Part shown: piece after piece, positions 1 through 9,551 of the stretch
Layout of the letters: the number at the start of each line of letters is the position of its first letter
Position numbering within the stretch: the first letter of the stretch is position 1
Assembly (NCBI GenBank): GCA_034044135.1
Contig: CP139021.1
Location: forward strand, 6,091,635 to 6,155,634
Source of the DNA: Flammeovirgaceae bacterium SG7u.111
GTDB lineage: Bacteria > Bacteroidota > Bacteroidia > Cytophagales > Flammeovirgaceae
Direction of reading: 5' to 3'
DNA length: 64,000 nt
Notes under the pieces: generated by a model
What the model was told of the DNA's origin: nothing
The model's database searches: none
Seen by the model: the letters and a program-made list of their open reading frames with translations, nothing else
Position numbers and translations under genes: made by a program

Positions 1-1302
1 CCAGAAGCTGGGGTCAAAATCTCTCGGATCAAAAACTTGGAAGACGATATCGCCCTAAGTTTAGCTGCTTTAGGAATCAGGATCATCGCCCCAATCCCAG
101 GAAAAGGAACGATTGGTATTGAAGTACCAAACAAGAACAGGGAGATGGTGTCCATCCGATCTATTCTTTCTACCGAAAAGTTCCAAAATACCAAGAGAGA
201 GCTTCCCGTAGCTTTAGGGAAAACTATTTCCAACGAGGTGTTTATTTCCGATTTGAGCAAAATGCCTCACTTGCTTATGGCAGGTGCTACCGGTCAGGGT
301 AAGTCGGTTGGGCTGAACGTCATCATCGCATCGTTGCTTTATGCGAAGCACCCAGCCGAGTTGAAGTTTGTGCTGATTGACCCTAAAAAAGTGGAACTTT
401 CCCTTTTCAATAAGATCGAGCAGCACTATTTGGCTTCTTTACCCGATTCGGAAGAAGCCATCATTACCGATACTAAAAAAGCAGTTGGCGTCTTGAACTC
501 CCTCTGCAACGAAATGGATATTCGTTACAACTTGCTCAAAAATGCAGGCTGCCGAAACCTGAAAGAATACAATACAAAGTTCAAGCAAAGAAAACTGAAC
601 CCCGAAAGAGGTCACCGCTTCTTGCCTTATATCGTGCTGCTTATGGATGAGCTTGCCGATTTGATGATGGTGGCTGGCAAAGAAGTGGAAATGCCCATTG
701 CAAGGCTTGCACAGCTCGCTAGGGCAATCGGTATCCATTTGGTAATAGCTACACAGCGCCCTTCGGTAGACGTGATCACAGGTATTATCAAAGCCAACTT
801 CCCTGCCCGCTTGTCCTTTAGGGTGAGTTCAAAAGTCGACTCAAGAACTATTTTGGATACGAGCGGTGCAGAACAATTGATAGGTATGGGAGATATGCTC
901 CTTTCCAACGGATCGGAAATCATCCGACTACAATGTGCCTTCATAGATACTGAGGAAATTGACAGGATTTGTGACCATATTGGTGATCAGCAGGGCTACG
1001 ACACAGCTTACCAACTTCCTGAATACGAATCGGAAGATGAGGGTGGCGTAAAAGCGTTTGATATTAACCAACGAGATGCACTGTTTGAAGATGCGGCAAG
1101 GTTGCTCGTCCTTCACCAGCAGGGAAGTACTTCTTTGGTACAAAGAAAACTGAGCCTTGGCTACAACCGTGCGGGTAGAATTATTGACCAGTTAGAAGCT
1201 GCCGGAATTGTCGGTCCTTTTGAGGGGAGCAAAGCTCGTCAAGTACTTATGAACGACCAAGATCTGGAAATTTTCCTAAGTACATTAACCAATAGAGGCT
1301 AG
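1..1302 (+). CDS. ftsK: DNA translocase FtsK, C-terminal part (5' end outside window)
   Basis: This is the motor and DNA-reading part of the septal DNA translocase, which pumps chromosomal DNA and activates dimer resolution at division. The frame is open from base 1, so the N-terminal membrane part and start lie upstream; the first TTG at 37 is internal. Visible are the Walker A motif GATGQGKS (about 284-307), the Walker B stretch LLMDELADL (about 640-665), a RecA-like core with the motif ATQRPSVD, and a C-terminal winged-helix gamma domain (about 1070-1290) that reads KOPS-like sites. The beta and gamma parts look complete, with no frameshift. lolA follows in the same direction, a common Bacteroidota arrangement. 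Confidence 0.97.
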   Translation, partial: PEAGVKISRIKNLEDDIALSLAALGIRIIAPIPGKGTIGIEVPNKNREMVSIRSILSTEKFQNTKRELPVALGKTISNEVFISDLSKMPHLLMAGATGQGKSVGLNVIIASLLYAKHPAELKFVLIDPKKVELSLFNKIEQHYLASLPDSEEAIITDTKKAVGVLNSLCNEMDIRYNLLKNAGCRNLKEYNTKFKQRKLNPERGHRFLPYIVLLMDELADLMMVAGKEVEMPIARLAQLARAIGIHLVIATQRPSVDVITGIIKANFPARLSFRVSSKVDSRTILDTSGAEQLIGMGDMLLSNGSEIIRLQCAFIDTEEIDRICDHIGDQQGYDTAYQLPEYESEDEGGVKAFDINQRDALFEDAARLLVLHQQGSTSLVQRKLSLGYNRAGRIIDQLEAAGIVGPFEGSKARQVLMNDQDLEIFLSTLTNRG

Positions 1303-1485
1303 GGGCTCATTCTCTTAAAAAATCCTAAATAGGGAAAGATTCATAACTAAATACTTGTTGCCTCGTAAGAACAGTTTGTCATATTCAGAACCAATTGGGC
1401 AAATGCTTGTTCAATGAATACAATGCTTTCTTTTTCAATTAAAAAGTATAAAAAGGAAGCAAACCACATAAAAATTGAAAGTAAG

Positions 1486-2133
1486 ATGAAAAAAATATTA
1501 TTTACGCTCCAGCTACTCGCATTTATGTTCAGCACTGCTTTGGTGTACGGTCAGTACGACCCAAAAGCGAAGTCTATTTTGGATGCGATGAATAAAAAGT
1601 ATAGAGACTTTCCTGCATTTAAAGCAAACTTTAGCTGCACGCTTAGTAGCCCCGAAGGAGCAGATGATACGTTTGAAGGGGAAATTACCGTAAAAGACAA
1701 TAAGTACCGCCTTAACCTAGGTCAACAGGAAGTATACAATGACCTAAGCACAGTTTGGACGCTTTTTAAAGAAGAGCAAGAGGTAACCATCACCACTTTT
1801 GAAAAAGATCCCGAAGACTTACTCCCATCCGATATTTTCGATATCTACAAAGAAGGTTTCAAGTATGTATTTGTAGAAGAGAAAAAAATAGAAGGGAAAA
1901 CGTATGAAATTGTAGAGTTGAGCCCAGAAGATACAGATCTCAAGTTTTATAAAATCAGATTGGAGATCGCCAAAAATGACAAAACCCTCCGCAGCTACGA
2001 TATGTACGAAAAAGGTGGAAGAATTTACAAATACAAAATCACCAACTTCACACCTAAAAGCAATGTAGCAGATTCTTATTTTGTGTTCAATGCAAAGGAA
2101 TACCCTGACGTAGAAGTCATTGATTTAAGATAA
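1486..2133 (+). CDS. lolA: Outer-membrane lipoprotein carrier protein LolA family
   Basis: This is a periplasmic chaperone of the LolA family, expected to carry lipoproteins from the inner-membrane Lol exporter to the outer membrane. I chose the ATG at 1486 because it gives a clean signal peptide (MKKILFTLQLLAFMF, cleavage after VYG); an earlier in-frame ATG at 1414 would put a charged tail in front of it. The mature protein of about 195 residues has the family's regular beta-strand pattern (FKANFSC, EGEITVKDNKYRL, TVWTLFKEEQEVTI) and the usual length. It follows ftsK by about 180 bases. Assignment is by overall pattern and the ftsK-lolA neighbourhood; there is no catalytic motif to check. 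Confidence 0.85.
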   Translation: MKKILFTLQLLAFMFSTALVYGQYDPKAKSILDAMNKKYRDFPAFKANFSCTLSSPEGADDTFEGEITVKDNKYRLNLGQQEVYNDLSTVWTLFKEEQEVTITTFEKDPEDLLPSDIFDIYKEGFKYVFVEEKKIEGKTYEIVELSPEDTDLKFYKIRLEIAKNDKTLRSYDMYEKGGRIYKYKITNFTPKSNVADSYFVFNAKEYPDVEVIDLR

Positions 2134-2148
2134 CAACATCAAAATGTA

Positions 2149-2187
2149 TATATTTGCAGCCTTGAGAAATCGGGGCTGCTTTTTTTG
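2149..2187 (+). terminator. Rho-independent terminator after lolA
   Basis: Six-base stem GCAGCC (2156-2161) and GGCTGC (2174-2179) with a 12-base loop, followed directly by a run of eight T. It should end the ftsK-lolA transcript. The TATATTTG just before the stem resembles a -7 element but has no matching -33 box. Confidence 0.75.
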
Positions 2188-2297
2188 TTTTAAAAAACAC
2201 TAGACCGTAAATCCCTTACGATCTGCCAAGGTATATTAGTATTGTAAAACTTTAGAATCCAAATCAACGACTTTGAGTTCTATTTTTCACTTAAATA

Positions 2298-2723
2298 ATG
2301 CTGATGATTATAGGGACATTACAAACTATTATTGAACAAACTTCAACTGCTTACGAATTTTCTTTGGCTAGGACTAATTTCTTATTACTAGCTTCCCAAC
2401 ACGGTACCGCCATTGGTCGATCGGCTACTCTGATCGAAATCTGTTCATTTGTGATCGTTTCATTTGTGATGTTTGCTGGGCTAACGGCCTATACCAAAAG
2501 CTTGGAAACCATTCCTTGCGAAGAACCGCCTACTATGGAAGAGCAACTCTTGGAAAAAGTAGAACTCGAACAAGTTCACCCTTTCCTTAAACAAGGAAAA
2601 ATTTTGCTCCGAAAAGATGAAGAAGATAGCCACATGTTGGTTTCGATAGTGAAACTAGACGAACGCCTCTATCCTAAAAAGGAGCAACCTTGGTATGCTA
2701 AGCTTTTAGGAATAGAAAGTTGA
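2298..2723 (+). CDS. Hypothetical membrane protein, 141 aa
   Basis: I do not recognise a family. The N-terminal third is mixed. One hydrophobic segment at about residues 45-64 (IEICSFVIVSFVMFAGLTAY) is a likely transmembrane helix, followed by an acidic region with EEPPTMEEQLLEKVELEQ and a soluble charged tail ending near WYAKLLGIES. This suggests a single-pass protein with a cytoplasmic or periplasmic tail. Several Met codons lie at the start (2298, 2304), so the exact start is uncertain. It sits between the lolA terminator and a convergent esterase gene and appears to be transcribed alone. The frame is clean and codon use matches its neighbours, so it is probably a real gene. Confidence 0.6.
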   Translation: MLMIIGTLQTIIEQTSTAYEFSLARTNFLLLASQHGTAIGRSATLIEICSFVIVSFVMFAGLTAYTKSLETIPCEEPPTMEEQLLEKVELEQVHPFLKQGKILLRKDEEDSHMLVSIVKLDERLYPKKEQPWYAKLLGIES

Positions 2724-2756
2724 TAAATGAGAGACTGAAAACTAAAAAACAATTTC

Positions 2757-2793
2757 TTAGAGGCATCATGAAAGTGGTGTCTCTAATTTTTTT
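2757..2793. terminator. Bidirectional terminator between convergent genes
   Basis: Twelve-base stem (2757-2768 with 2775-2786, containing G-T pairs), loop TGAAAG, then seven T on the plus strand. The right arm contains the stop codon of the minus-strand esterase (2783-2785), so coding and terminator sequence overlap. Confidence 0.75.
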
Positions 2794-5700
2794 CTATCAA
2801 AAATTGTAACTGCTGTTCGAAGGTTGCCGCCGAATTTATTTTAAGGTTTCCAAAGGCTTTTTGCTTCGTATATTCCGAACGAATCCCCCTCAATTCTCCA
2901 CTCAAAATAGGCTTGTTCGCCGTGTCTTTTCCTTCGCTTAGGAACAAAGCCCTTGGTGCAATCAGCTCAGCTACATCGGGTACATCAGCAAATTTCAAGA
3001 TATTGGTCTGGAAAATGGCAAACGGCCAATCATGCCAAAAGCTTTCGGAAGTCCCTGCTGCTTTATAGGTCATGAGCGGTCTTGATATCACCGTAGTTTT
3101 TACCTGATCGTCCAAAGCTGCTACATAAATAGCAATCAGTGAGAATAAACTACTATCTGGAGACAGAAGAGCTATTTTATCCAAATCACAAACTTTCCTT
3201 CTAGTTTTGATGTAATCCAACCCTCGCAACACATCAAATACTTTTTGCCCAAAAAGTGGCTTTCCTAAGAAAACCCCACTAGAAAAAGTCAAATATTCTA
3301 GATCTATTTTGTTCCTACTTTTATTCCTTTCTCCATTATTTCCAGCCCGCGGTTCCATTTCAAAAACAGCAAATCCTTGCTGAACCAAAGAATCTTTTTG
3401 CCCTTCACTTCCTCCCAAAAGATAGACTACAGGATTGTTTTTTGTATTCTCCTTATAATAAAGTTCCCCTACCAACTGCACCTCTGGCTCAGTTTCCACA
3501 ATCACCCGCTCCTTTACCACCGAATCCTTGTTGTTCAGCTCAGGTGTGCTCGCCCTAATTTCCAAGCTGGGCTGATAATAGGTGGAAAAACCCAACACAT
3601 CTTTTATTTTTTCTTTCAGCGCATCGCCTTCCAGCTTGGTGTCAGGCAAATTTCTACTTCGATTATAGGCTACGGTCGAAAGCGTTGCAGCAGAATAGGA
3701 AGGCATCCCCACTGTTAAATTCTCAACTGCTTCTACTGTTATTTCAGGCTCGTTGCTAGGCGCATCTACATTGAAATTCTTATTGAAAAAAGCATTTACC
3801 GACTCTCGGTGTTGGGGTGTATAAACATGCCCTGTATCAATGGCTTCTATTTGCAGGTTCTCCCCTGCTCCATACAATTCATAAATTTTTTTCGCATTCT
3901 CGTAAGTTTCCATAGCAGCATCTATGGGAAAAAAATCTTGCTCGCCCACGCCCATAAAAACAGGTCGGGGAGCTATCAGGCTTAAGAGTTGCGATTGCTC
4001 AAAATACATTCTTGGGTGCACCACATAATTATCCATCGTATGAGCTTTGCTCGAACGGATCATGCCTTCATACGAGGCTATGTACATGATAGGAGCTGCA
4101 CATTTTATGCGCTCGTCTATGGCAGAAAGGTAAAAAGTGTGAAATGCTCCGCCCGAATGACCTGTTGCTGCAATTCGGGTAGTATCAACCAAATCGGTGC
4201 GAGAATGGAGGTAATCCACCGCCTTAACTCCATCTCTCACTTGCAAACCGCCTGGACTTGTTCCCGTGAGGTAAAGGTATGCTCCCGTCTGGCCTGTAAA
4301 CTTCCGTTCCCCTCCACCAAGCTCGTCTGGCCCTAGCACTACGTAGCCTTTCTTGGCAAAGCTGATCATGGCTTTTTGGTAATCTTCGGTAAACTTCCCT
4401 TCGTAAGTATGCCCAGCAAAATACACCACCGCCGGATAAGGAGCTTCCCCTTTTTTAGGAATATACAAATTTGCCGTCACCCAAAAACCAGTTTCTGCCT
4501 CGTATAGCAATTTCCTGATCTGATAATCAGGATAATCGAGTGGTGCACCAACAAACCTTGCCCGTACAGGTTTCGCCCCCGGCATATCTGAAGGACGCAA
4601 CCCAAGGGATTCCATTACTTTTCCACGGTAATAGTCCCTTTGACCTTTCCACTCTTTCAGATTTTCTGGTTGGGGAAGTGCCAAAGGAGGTACTTTAGCA
4701 GAAAGGTTTTCCATCGAACGATTGGCTACATCTACGGTATCGATACTTTCTTTTGGTAAAAAAGCTTGCCTTATATTCACCGAGTCGGTGATGCCTGGCC
4801 AGTCGTCGGTGCGAAAAGGGGAGGCAGGTAAACCTTCTTTATTTATCAAATTCGCTTCAGCGGGGTTTATAGCCCATGCATAGCGAACTGCCATCGGCTT
4901 GGAAATAGAATCATTAAAAACCACTAATTCATTTGCTGAAGTGATTTCCGCTTTCGCCCAGCTAAACTCTCGGTTTTCACCTGCTATGGAAAAACTCTTT
5001 AAGTAGCCATATTTATCCGTAGAAGCCAAACCTGAGCCTGTTTCTGTAAATCGGATTTTCATTTTATTTCCTTCTACCCAAGCCGAATCGTAAAGGGGAC
5101 CTGAAGAAACGACGTCCTTCTCGCCATAAGCCTGAGAAAGTGCTGCCAACCCAAGCCTTCGCCCTACTTCCTGTTTGTTTTTAGGATGAATATTAGTTGC
5201 ATCACCAATGTCGATGGTAACCGCCATTCCTGTTTTGGGCAACTCCAAAGTCTTCAATTGCGCTTCTCTCAACTCTGCCCAGCTATTCTCTTCTGGATAC
5301 TCGGCAGCTTTTTTGAAATTTGCCAACTGCACAAACAAAAAAGGAAATTCTTGCCCCCACTTTTCCCGCCAACTGCTGATAAGTGTGGGGAAAAGCGTTT
5401 GGTATTCGTACGATTCATTCCTGTTAGCATTCGCTTCACCTTGGTACCAAATCACTCCTTTAATCGTCATCTTGGAAAAAGGGGCAACCATGGCATTGTA
5501 GATCAGTGAAGGGTATTTGTTTTTATCGAGCGGCTTGCCTTGGCTTTTTTCAACTTCCTCTACCGTACCTGGTAAGCCTTTCGTAAGCTCAATGGGTGTT
5601 TTGTATTTCGGGTTATCAATCAGGCTCTCGGAAGGCATCCAGGCTTGTACATTCGTTCCGCCCCAGCTCACGTTAACCAGCCCAATGGGCACTTGCATTT

Positions 5701-6247
5701 TTTCATACAAAAACCGTCCAAAGTAGTAACCGACTGCAGAAAAATCACCAATAGTTTCTGGCAGGGTTTCTTCCCAAACCGCAGGAGGCATATCAGGGGC
5801 AGGGCGGAAAGATCGGGCAGTAGGAATATTGAGCAACCTAATGGCGGGGTAGCGAGCATTTTGAATTTCCTGCTCGGCATTTTTAGAATCTTTCACCCTC
5901 CAGCGCATGTTCGACTGCCCAGAGCAGAGCCAGACATCCCCTATCATTACATTATCTATGGTAATCAAATTTTTTCCCAACACATTGAGCTGAAAAGGAC
6001 CACCCGCTGGCAACGGATCCATCATTACTTCCCACTCCCCTGCCCTGTTCGTATAGGTCACATAGCTCCTTCCTCGAAGTGTTACCGCTACCCTTTCTCG
6101 TGGGTTTGCCCAGCCCCATACCCGCACTGGCATATCTCGCTGAAGCACCATATTTTCCTGAAAAACAGCAGGAAGGGTAACTTTGGCAAAAAGGGAGAAT
6201 GTTGATAAGCAAATAAAAATAACGAAGAATAGGATAGTTCGAAGCAT
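2783..6247 (-). CDS. Three-domain carbohydrate esterase: sialate O-acetylesterase fused to acetyl-xylan-esterase-like hydrolases
   Basis: A secreted 1154-residue protein, probably removing acetyl groups from acetylated polysaccharides. Residues 1-21 are a signal peptide. Residues about 22-485 are a SGNH-type sialate O-acetylesterase: GQSNM with nucleophile Ser112, the WYQGEAN block, and a late D-x-x-H region (DATNIHP). Residues about 505-815 are an alpha/beta hydrolase like acetyl xylan esterases, with G-H-S-G-G near residue 695 and a later Asp and His (EQDFF, DTGHVY). Residues about 825-1150 resemble a second hydrolase of the same type, but the nucleophile elbow reads SPDSSLF and looks dead. 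It is followed on the same strand by nothing obviously coupled. Substrate is inferred from family only. Confidence 0.85.
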   Translation of the reverse strand: MLRTILFFVIFICLSTFSLFAKVTLPAVFQENMVLQRDMPVRVWGWANPRERVAVTLRGRSYVTYTNRAGEWEVMMDPLPAGGPFQLNVLGKNLITIDNVMIGDVWLCSGQSNMRWRVKDSKNAEQEIQNARYPAIRLLNIPTARSFRPAPDMPPAVWEETLPETIGDFSAVGYYFGRFLYEKMQVPIGLVNVSWGGTNVQAWMPSESLIDNPKYKTPIELTKGLPGTVEEVEKSQGKPLDKNKYPSLIYNAMVAPFSKMTIKGVIWYQGEANANRNESYEYQTLFPTLISSWREKWGQEFPFLFVQLANFKKAAEYPEENSWAELREAQLKTLELPKTGMAVTIDIGDATNIHPKNKQEVGRRLGLAALSQAYGEKDVVSSGPLYDSAWVEGNKMKIRFTETGSGLASTDKYGYLKSFSIAGENREFSWAKAEITSANELVVFNDSISKPMAVRYAWAINPAEANLINKEGLPASPFRTDDWPGITDSVNIRQAFLPKESIDTVDVANRSMENLSAKVPPLALPQPENLKEWKGQRDYYRGKVMESLGLRPSDMPGAKPVRARFVGAPLDYPDYQIRKLLYEAETGFWVTANLYIPKKGEAPYPAVVYFAGHTYEGKFTEDYQKAMISFAKKGYVVLGPDELGGGERKFTGQTGAYLYLTGTSPGGLQVRDGVKAVDYLHSRTDLVDTTRIAATGHSGGAFHTFYLSAIDERIKCAAPIMYIASYEGMIRSSKAHTMDNYVVHPRMYFEQSQLLSLIAPRPVFMGVGEQDFFPIDAAMETYENAKKIYELYGAGENLQIEAIDTGHVYTPQHRESVNAFFNKNFNVDAPSNEPEITVEAVENLTVGMPSYSAATLSTVAYNRSRNLPDTKLEGDALKEKIKDVLGFSTYYQPSLEIRASTPELNNKDSVVKERVIVETEPEVQLVGELYYKENTKNNPVVYLLGGSEGQKDSLVQQGFAVFEMEPRAGNNGERNKSRNKIDLEYLTFSSGVFLGKPLFGQKVFDVLRGLDYIKTRRKVCDLDKIALLSPDSSLFSLIAIYVAALDDQVKTTVISRPLMTYKAAGTSESFWHDWPFAIFQTNILKFADVPDVAELIAPRALFLSEGKDTANKPILSGELRGIRSEYTKQKAFGNLKINSAATFEQQLQFLIEKN

Positions 6248-6346
6248 AGTCAGAGGTTCGTGAAAGTTTTTGATGAGGGAATTTAAGAATAAACTCAGAG
6301 ACTAAGCAGACCTTTGGCGTAAAGATTTGAAGACAATAAAATATAT

Positions 6347-6379
6347 GGCTCAATATCAGCAATATTCTGATATTGAGCC
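6347..6379 (-). terminator. Terminator downstream of the FtsX-type permease
   Basis: Perfect 13-base stem (6347-6359 with 6367-6379) and a 7-base loop. On the minus strand it is followed by an A/T-rich tail (ATATATTTTATTG). It lies just past the 3' end of the permease gene and before the esterase promoter region. Confidence 0.65.
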
Positions 6380-6407
6380 TCTGAAAATAGGGTCAAGATT
6401 GACTCTA

Positions 6408-8846
6408 CTACTCATCTCTGAGTGCATGTATGGGGTCTGAAGTTGCTGCTTTTACGGTTTGAAAACTAACGGTCAGTAGCGCTATGCACAAGATAAACAG
6501 CCCTGCGAATACAAAGACAGCCCACCCCGTTTGGATATGAAAGGGGAACGATTCCAACCACCTTTCCAACACAAACCAAGCAGGTGCCCAAGCCAACAGG
6601 TTGGCAATGAGGATAAGGCGGATAAAATCTCTGGACAAGAGCATGAAAATCCCTCCCGCTGAAGAACCTAACACTTTTCGGATGCCAATTTCCTTGGTGC
6701 GCTGGATGGCAGTATATGCCGAAAGACCAAATAGCCCTAAGCAAGCAATAAATATGGCCAAACCTGCAAAAATGCCGAAAACACTTCCAAACTGCTGGTC
6801 GTTTTCGTATTGTTTGTTGAAAAACTCATCTAAGTAAAAATAGTCGAAGGGATTACCAGAAAAAAATGCATTCCACTGGGATTGAACATCTTCCATCACG
6901 TTGGAAAATTCTCCATTTTCTAGTTTAATAGAATAAAAGCTCCTCGCATCGGGTCGCAACTTAAATAAGATGGGAGCTTGTGTGTTTTTGAGCGACATTT
7001 GGTGATAATTTTCCAACACGCCCACTAGCTGCAAAGTATCTCCGCCGTTTACCAAATACTCGCCAATTGCCTCTTCGGCTGACTCAAACTCCAGGATTTC
7101 AATTGCCGCTTCATTTAAAATGATTGCAGAGGAATCGGAAGGATAATCGAGAGAATAGTTTCTTCCAGCAACCATTTCGAGCTGGAAAGACGGGACGTAA
7201 TCGTAATCCATGCCCACATTGTACATCACAATATGGCTCTCAGGTCCGCCATGCAGCCGCTTTATCCCGTTCGTCCAGTAAATTTCATCGCCAGGTACAT
7301 TACTCGAAGCCGTTACACTTTTTATTTGGGCATTGCTTCGCAAAAGCTCATTTTTGAATGTTTTAAACTGAGAAACATAGGTAGAATCTACCACTTCAGG
7401 CGCTTTTACCACCAACGTTTTATTCATATCGAACCCCAAGTCTTGATCCATCATGAAGTCAAGCTGGCGATACACGGTGACAGTCCCCGCGACCAACACA
7501 ATGGTGGCGGCAAATTGGAAAATCACCAACCCCTGCCTCAAAAGCACGCCTCCTTTGGAGCTAGAAAATTTTCCCTTCAGCACCGCAACTGGCTTATAAG
7601 ACGAAAGCACCAAAGACGGATACCAGCCCGACAAAACTGCTCCAATGAGGAACAGCGTTGGCAAGGCTACCCAAAACCAAGTTTGGCTGAACACGGCAAA
7701 TGAAAGTGGCTTTTGGGTAAGCTCTTGGAAATAAGGCAAAAGCAAACTGACCAATGCCAGAGCTATGAAAGTGGCCAGCAAATTGAGCAAAACAGACTCG
7801 AACATAAATTGCTTTACAAGCTGCCCTCGGTACGCCCCCATGGCTTTTCTCACTCCTACTTCGTTGGCTCGCTCAGCAGCCCTTGAGGTAGAAAGATTCA
7901 CATAATTCACCCAAGCTATCAGCAAGATAAACCCTGCTATTATCATCAAGAACTTCACAATATCACCGTCCCCTTGCTCTTGTGGCTCAGACTCTTGCAA
8001 AAGGTTGGAATACAAATGAATGCTCGTGAGCGGCTGAAGCTCAAACCTTGACTTGGAATTTCGTTTTTCCCACTCCTCCTTTTTTTCGTTTTCGAGCCAA
8101 GCATCCCATTTTTCTTGGAAAGCAAACGGGTCAACCCCTTCTTCCAGCTCCACGTACGTATTGAAATCGTACCAACCCCAAGCTGTTTCCGCAGCATTAT
8201 CCGTTCGATCGTTGAGTGCTTGGTAAGAAATGAGGAAATCAAATTTGATGTGGGAATTTTCTGGCACATTTTCCATAACCCCCGACACACTTAGGTTTAT
8301 CTCATTATCGGAAAGCCCGCCCAAGTCAAGGATTTTCCCAATTGGGTCTTCTTCTCCAAAATATTTCTTGGCAGCCCGTTCGGAAAGCACCACTTTATCC
8401 GAGCCTTCCAATGCTGTTTCGGGGTTGCCCTTCAGCAATTTGAAGGAAAACATGGAAAATACTGAAGGTGTGGCAATTTGCATTTTTTCTTCCCGTAAGG
8501 CAATGGAGAAGCCATCGGGGCGCACATACGTCATCACTCCGCTTATGGGAAATAAGCGGGCGTACTCCTTGACTTCAGGGAAATTGTCTTTCATGGCCGG
8601 GCCTACGGCAGGCACAGCCGCCGCACATTCTATGGTTTTCTTTCCATTTTGCCATACATCGTAGCGCACCCTGTATATCTGATCTGCTTTTGCATGGAAA
8701 GTATCGTAGCTGTACTCGTAAAAGACATATTGTAAAATCAATAGAAAGCCAGCTATGCCAATGGCAAGCCCCATGACATTGATCACCGTAAAAACTTTTC
8801 TTTTCCAAAGGTTGCGAAGTGTGATGAGGAAGTAGCTTTTGAGCAT
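6408..8846 (-). CDS. ABC transporter permease, MacB/FtsX type
   Basis: An inner-membrane permease of the MacB/FtsX family, 812 residues from the chosen ATG at 8846. I preferred this start to an upstream frame extension to 8975 because MLKSYFLITLRNLWKRK is the standard N-terminus in Bacteroidota homologs. The order is: TM helix (about 20-42), a large periplasmic MacB-type domain, three TM helices with the FtsX signature EVGVRKAMGA, a second periplasmic domain, and a second FtsX repeat with EIGIRKVLGSS near the C-terminus. Such proteins work with a separate ATPase, transmitting force across the membrane rather than forming a channel. No ATPase gene lies beside it, so its partner and substrate are unknown. 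Confidence 0.92.
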   Translation of the reverse strand: MLKSYFLITLRNLWKRKVFTVINVMGLAIGIAGFLLILQYVFYEYSYDTFHAKADQIYRVRYDVWQNGKKTIECAAAVPAVGPAMKDNFPEVKEYARLFPISGVMTYVRPDGFSIALREEKMQIATPSVFSMFSFKLLKGNPETALEGSDKVVLSERAAKKYFGEEDPIGKILDLGGLSDNEINLSVSGVMENVPENSHIKFDFLISYQALNDRTDNAAETAWGWYDFNTYVELEEGVDPFAFQEKWDAWLENEKKEEWEKRNSKSRFELQPLTSIHLYSNLLQESEPQEQGDGDIVKFLMIIAGFILLIAWVNYVNLSTSRAAERANEVGVRKAMGAYRGQLVKQFMFESVLLNLLATFIALALVSLLLPYFQELTQKPLSFAVFSQTWFWVALPTLFLIGAVLSGWYPSLVLSSYKPVAVLKGKFSSSKGGVLLRQGLVIFQFAATIVLVAGTVTVYRQLDFMMDQDLGFDMNKTLVVKAPEVVDSTYVSQFKTFKNELLRSNAQIKSVTASSNVPGDEIYWTNGIKRLHGGPESHIVMYNVGMDYDYVPSFQLEMVAGRNYSLDYPSDSSAIILNEAAIEILEFESAEEAIGEYLVNGGDTLQLVGVLENYHQMSLKNTQAPILFKLRPDARSFYSIKLENGEFSNVMEDVQSQWNAFFSGNPFDYFYLDEFFNKQYENDQQFGSVFGIFAGLAIFIACLGLFGLSAYTAIQRTKEIGIRKVLGSSAGGIFMLLSRDFIRLILIANLLAWAPAWFVLERWLESFPFHIQTGWAVFVFAGLFILCIALLTVSFQTVKAATSDPIHALRDE

Positions 8847-9113
8847 GGCACTTTTTAATAAGAGGTTAACAATTAACCATATTAAAGACTTTAGCTCAAA
8901 AAAACTGATGTTTTTACACGGGTGGTTGGATTTTGAAAAGAATAGTTTATTTCCTTTAAAGCCCAAAGTCGTCAAAAAATGAGCTATAGATTTTATTTAC
9001 CTAATATTATACGTTAATAAACCACCTACTGAATAATGTTTATAAAGATATCATTAAACTAAAATTCACTTACTGTTTTTGGAGATTGTTATTTTTGTTA
9101 CGTTATTCGTCGA

Positions 9114-9548
9114 ATGAAATATCTACTATTTTTTATTCCGTTATTTGTTTTTTTTTCTCCTTGCTTTTCTCAAATACAATTCAAAAACAATACATCTGTG
9201 TCCTCAGCAGTTTTTGTGGGAAAAAATCAAAATTCGTATTCTGGTGTTATTGGTAACATCTACACTTTTAAAAAAAGTAAGAATTCCAGCAAAAATATTG
9301 ATGTTCAATTCAATGAAAGTAAATTAATTATTTACCCTAATCCATCTTCTGAATATATACAGGTAGGTATTCAGAATTGGACATTACCCTTTAAGTATTC
9401 TATTATAAACAGTAATGGCAAGAAAGTATTAGACAACTTAATTTATACCCCTCAGATTCAAATAGATATATCCAACTTTCCTTCTGGGATATATTATTTT
9501 ATAGTAAACTCCGAACACAAACTATACGCTAAATTTTTTAAATATTAA
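9114..9548 (+). CDS. Small secreted protein with type IX secretion C-terminal domain
   Basis: A 144-residue exported protein. A signal peptide occupies about residues 1-19 (cut after CFS). Residues about 66-144 are a type A T9SS sorting domain, recognisable by IYPNPSSEYIQV, SNGKKVL and a final beta-rich stretch with FPSGIYYFIV. That leaves only about 45 residues of cargo, rich in Ser, Asn and Lys, with no recognised domain. T9SS cargo is normally moved across the outer membrane and attached to the surface or released. The gene is three bases from the next and both are much more AT-rich than their neighbours, suggesting one transferred or fast-evolving unit. Confidence 0.85.
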   Translation: MKYLLFFIPLFVFFSPCFSQIQFKNNTSVSSAVFVGKNQNSYSGVIGNIYTFKKSKNSSKNIDVQFNESKLIIYPNPSSEYIQVGIQNWTLPFKYSIINSNGKKVLDNLIYTPQIQIDISNFPSGIYYFIVNSEHKLYAKFFKY

Positions 9549-9551
9549 GAC

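Noticed and set aside
2149-2156. TATATTTG as a promoter for a small RNA
   Set aside because: It has no -33 box at the correct distance and runs directly into the lolA terminator stem.
5645-6205. 186-codon plus-strand frame opposite the esterase
   Set aside because: It is the shadow of the signal peptide and SGNH domain; the translation looks random.
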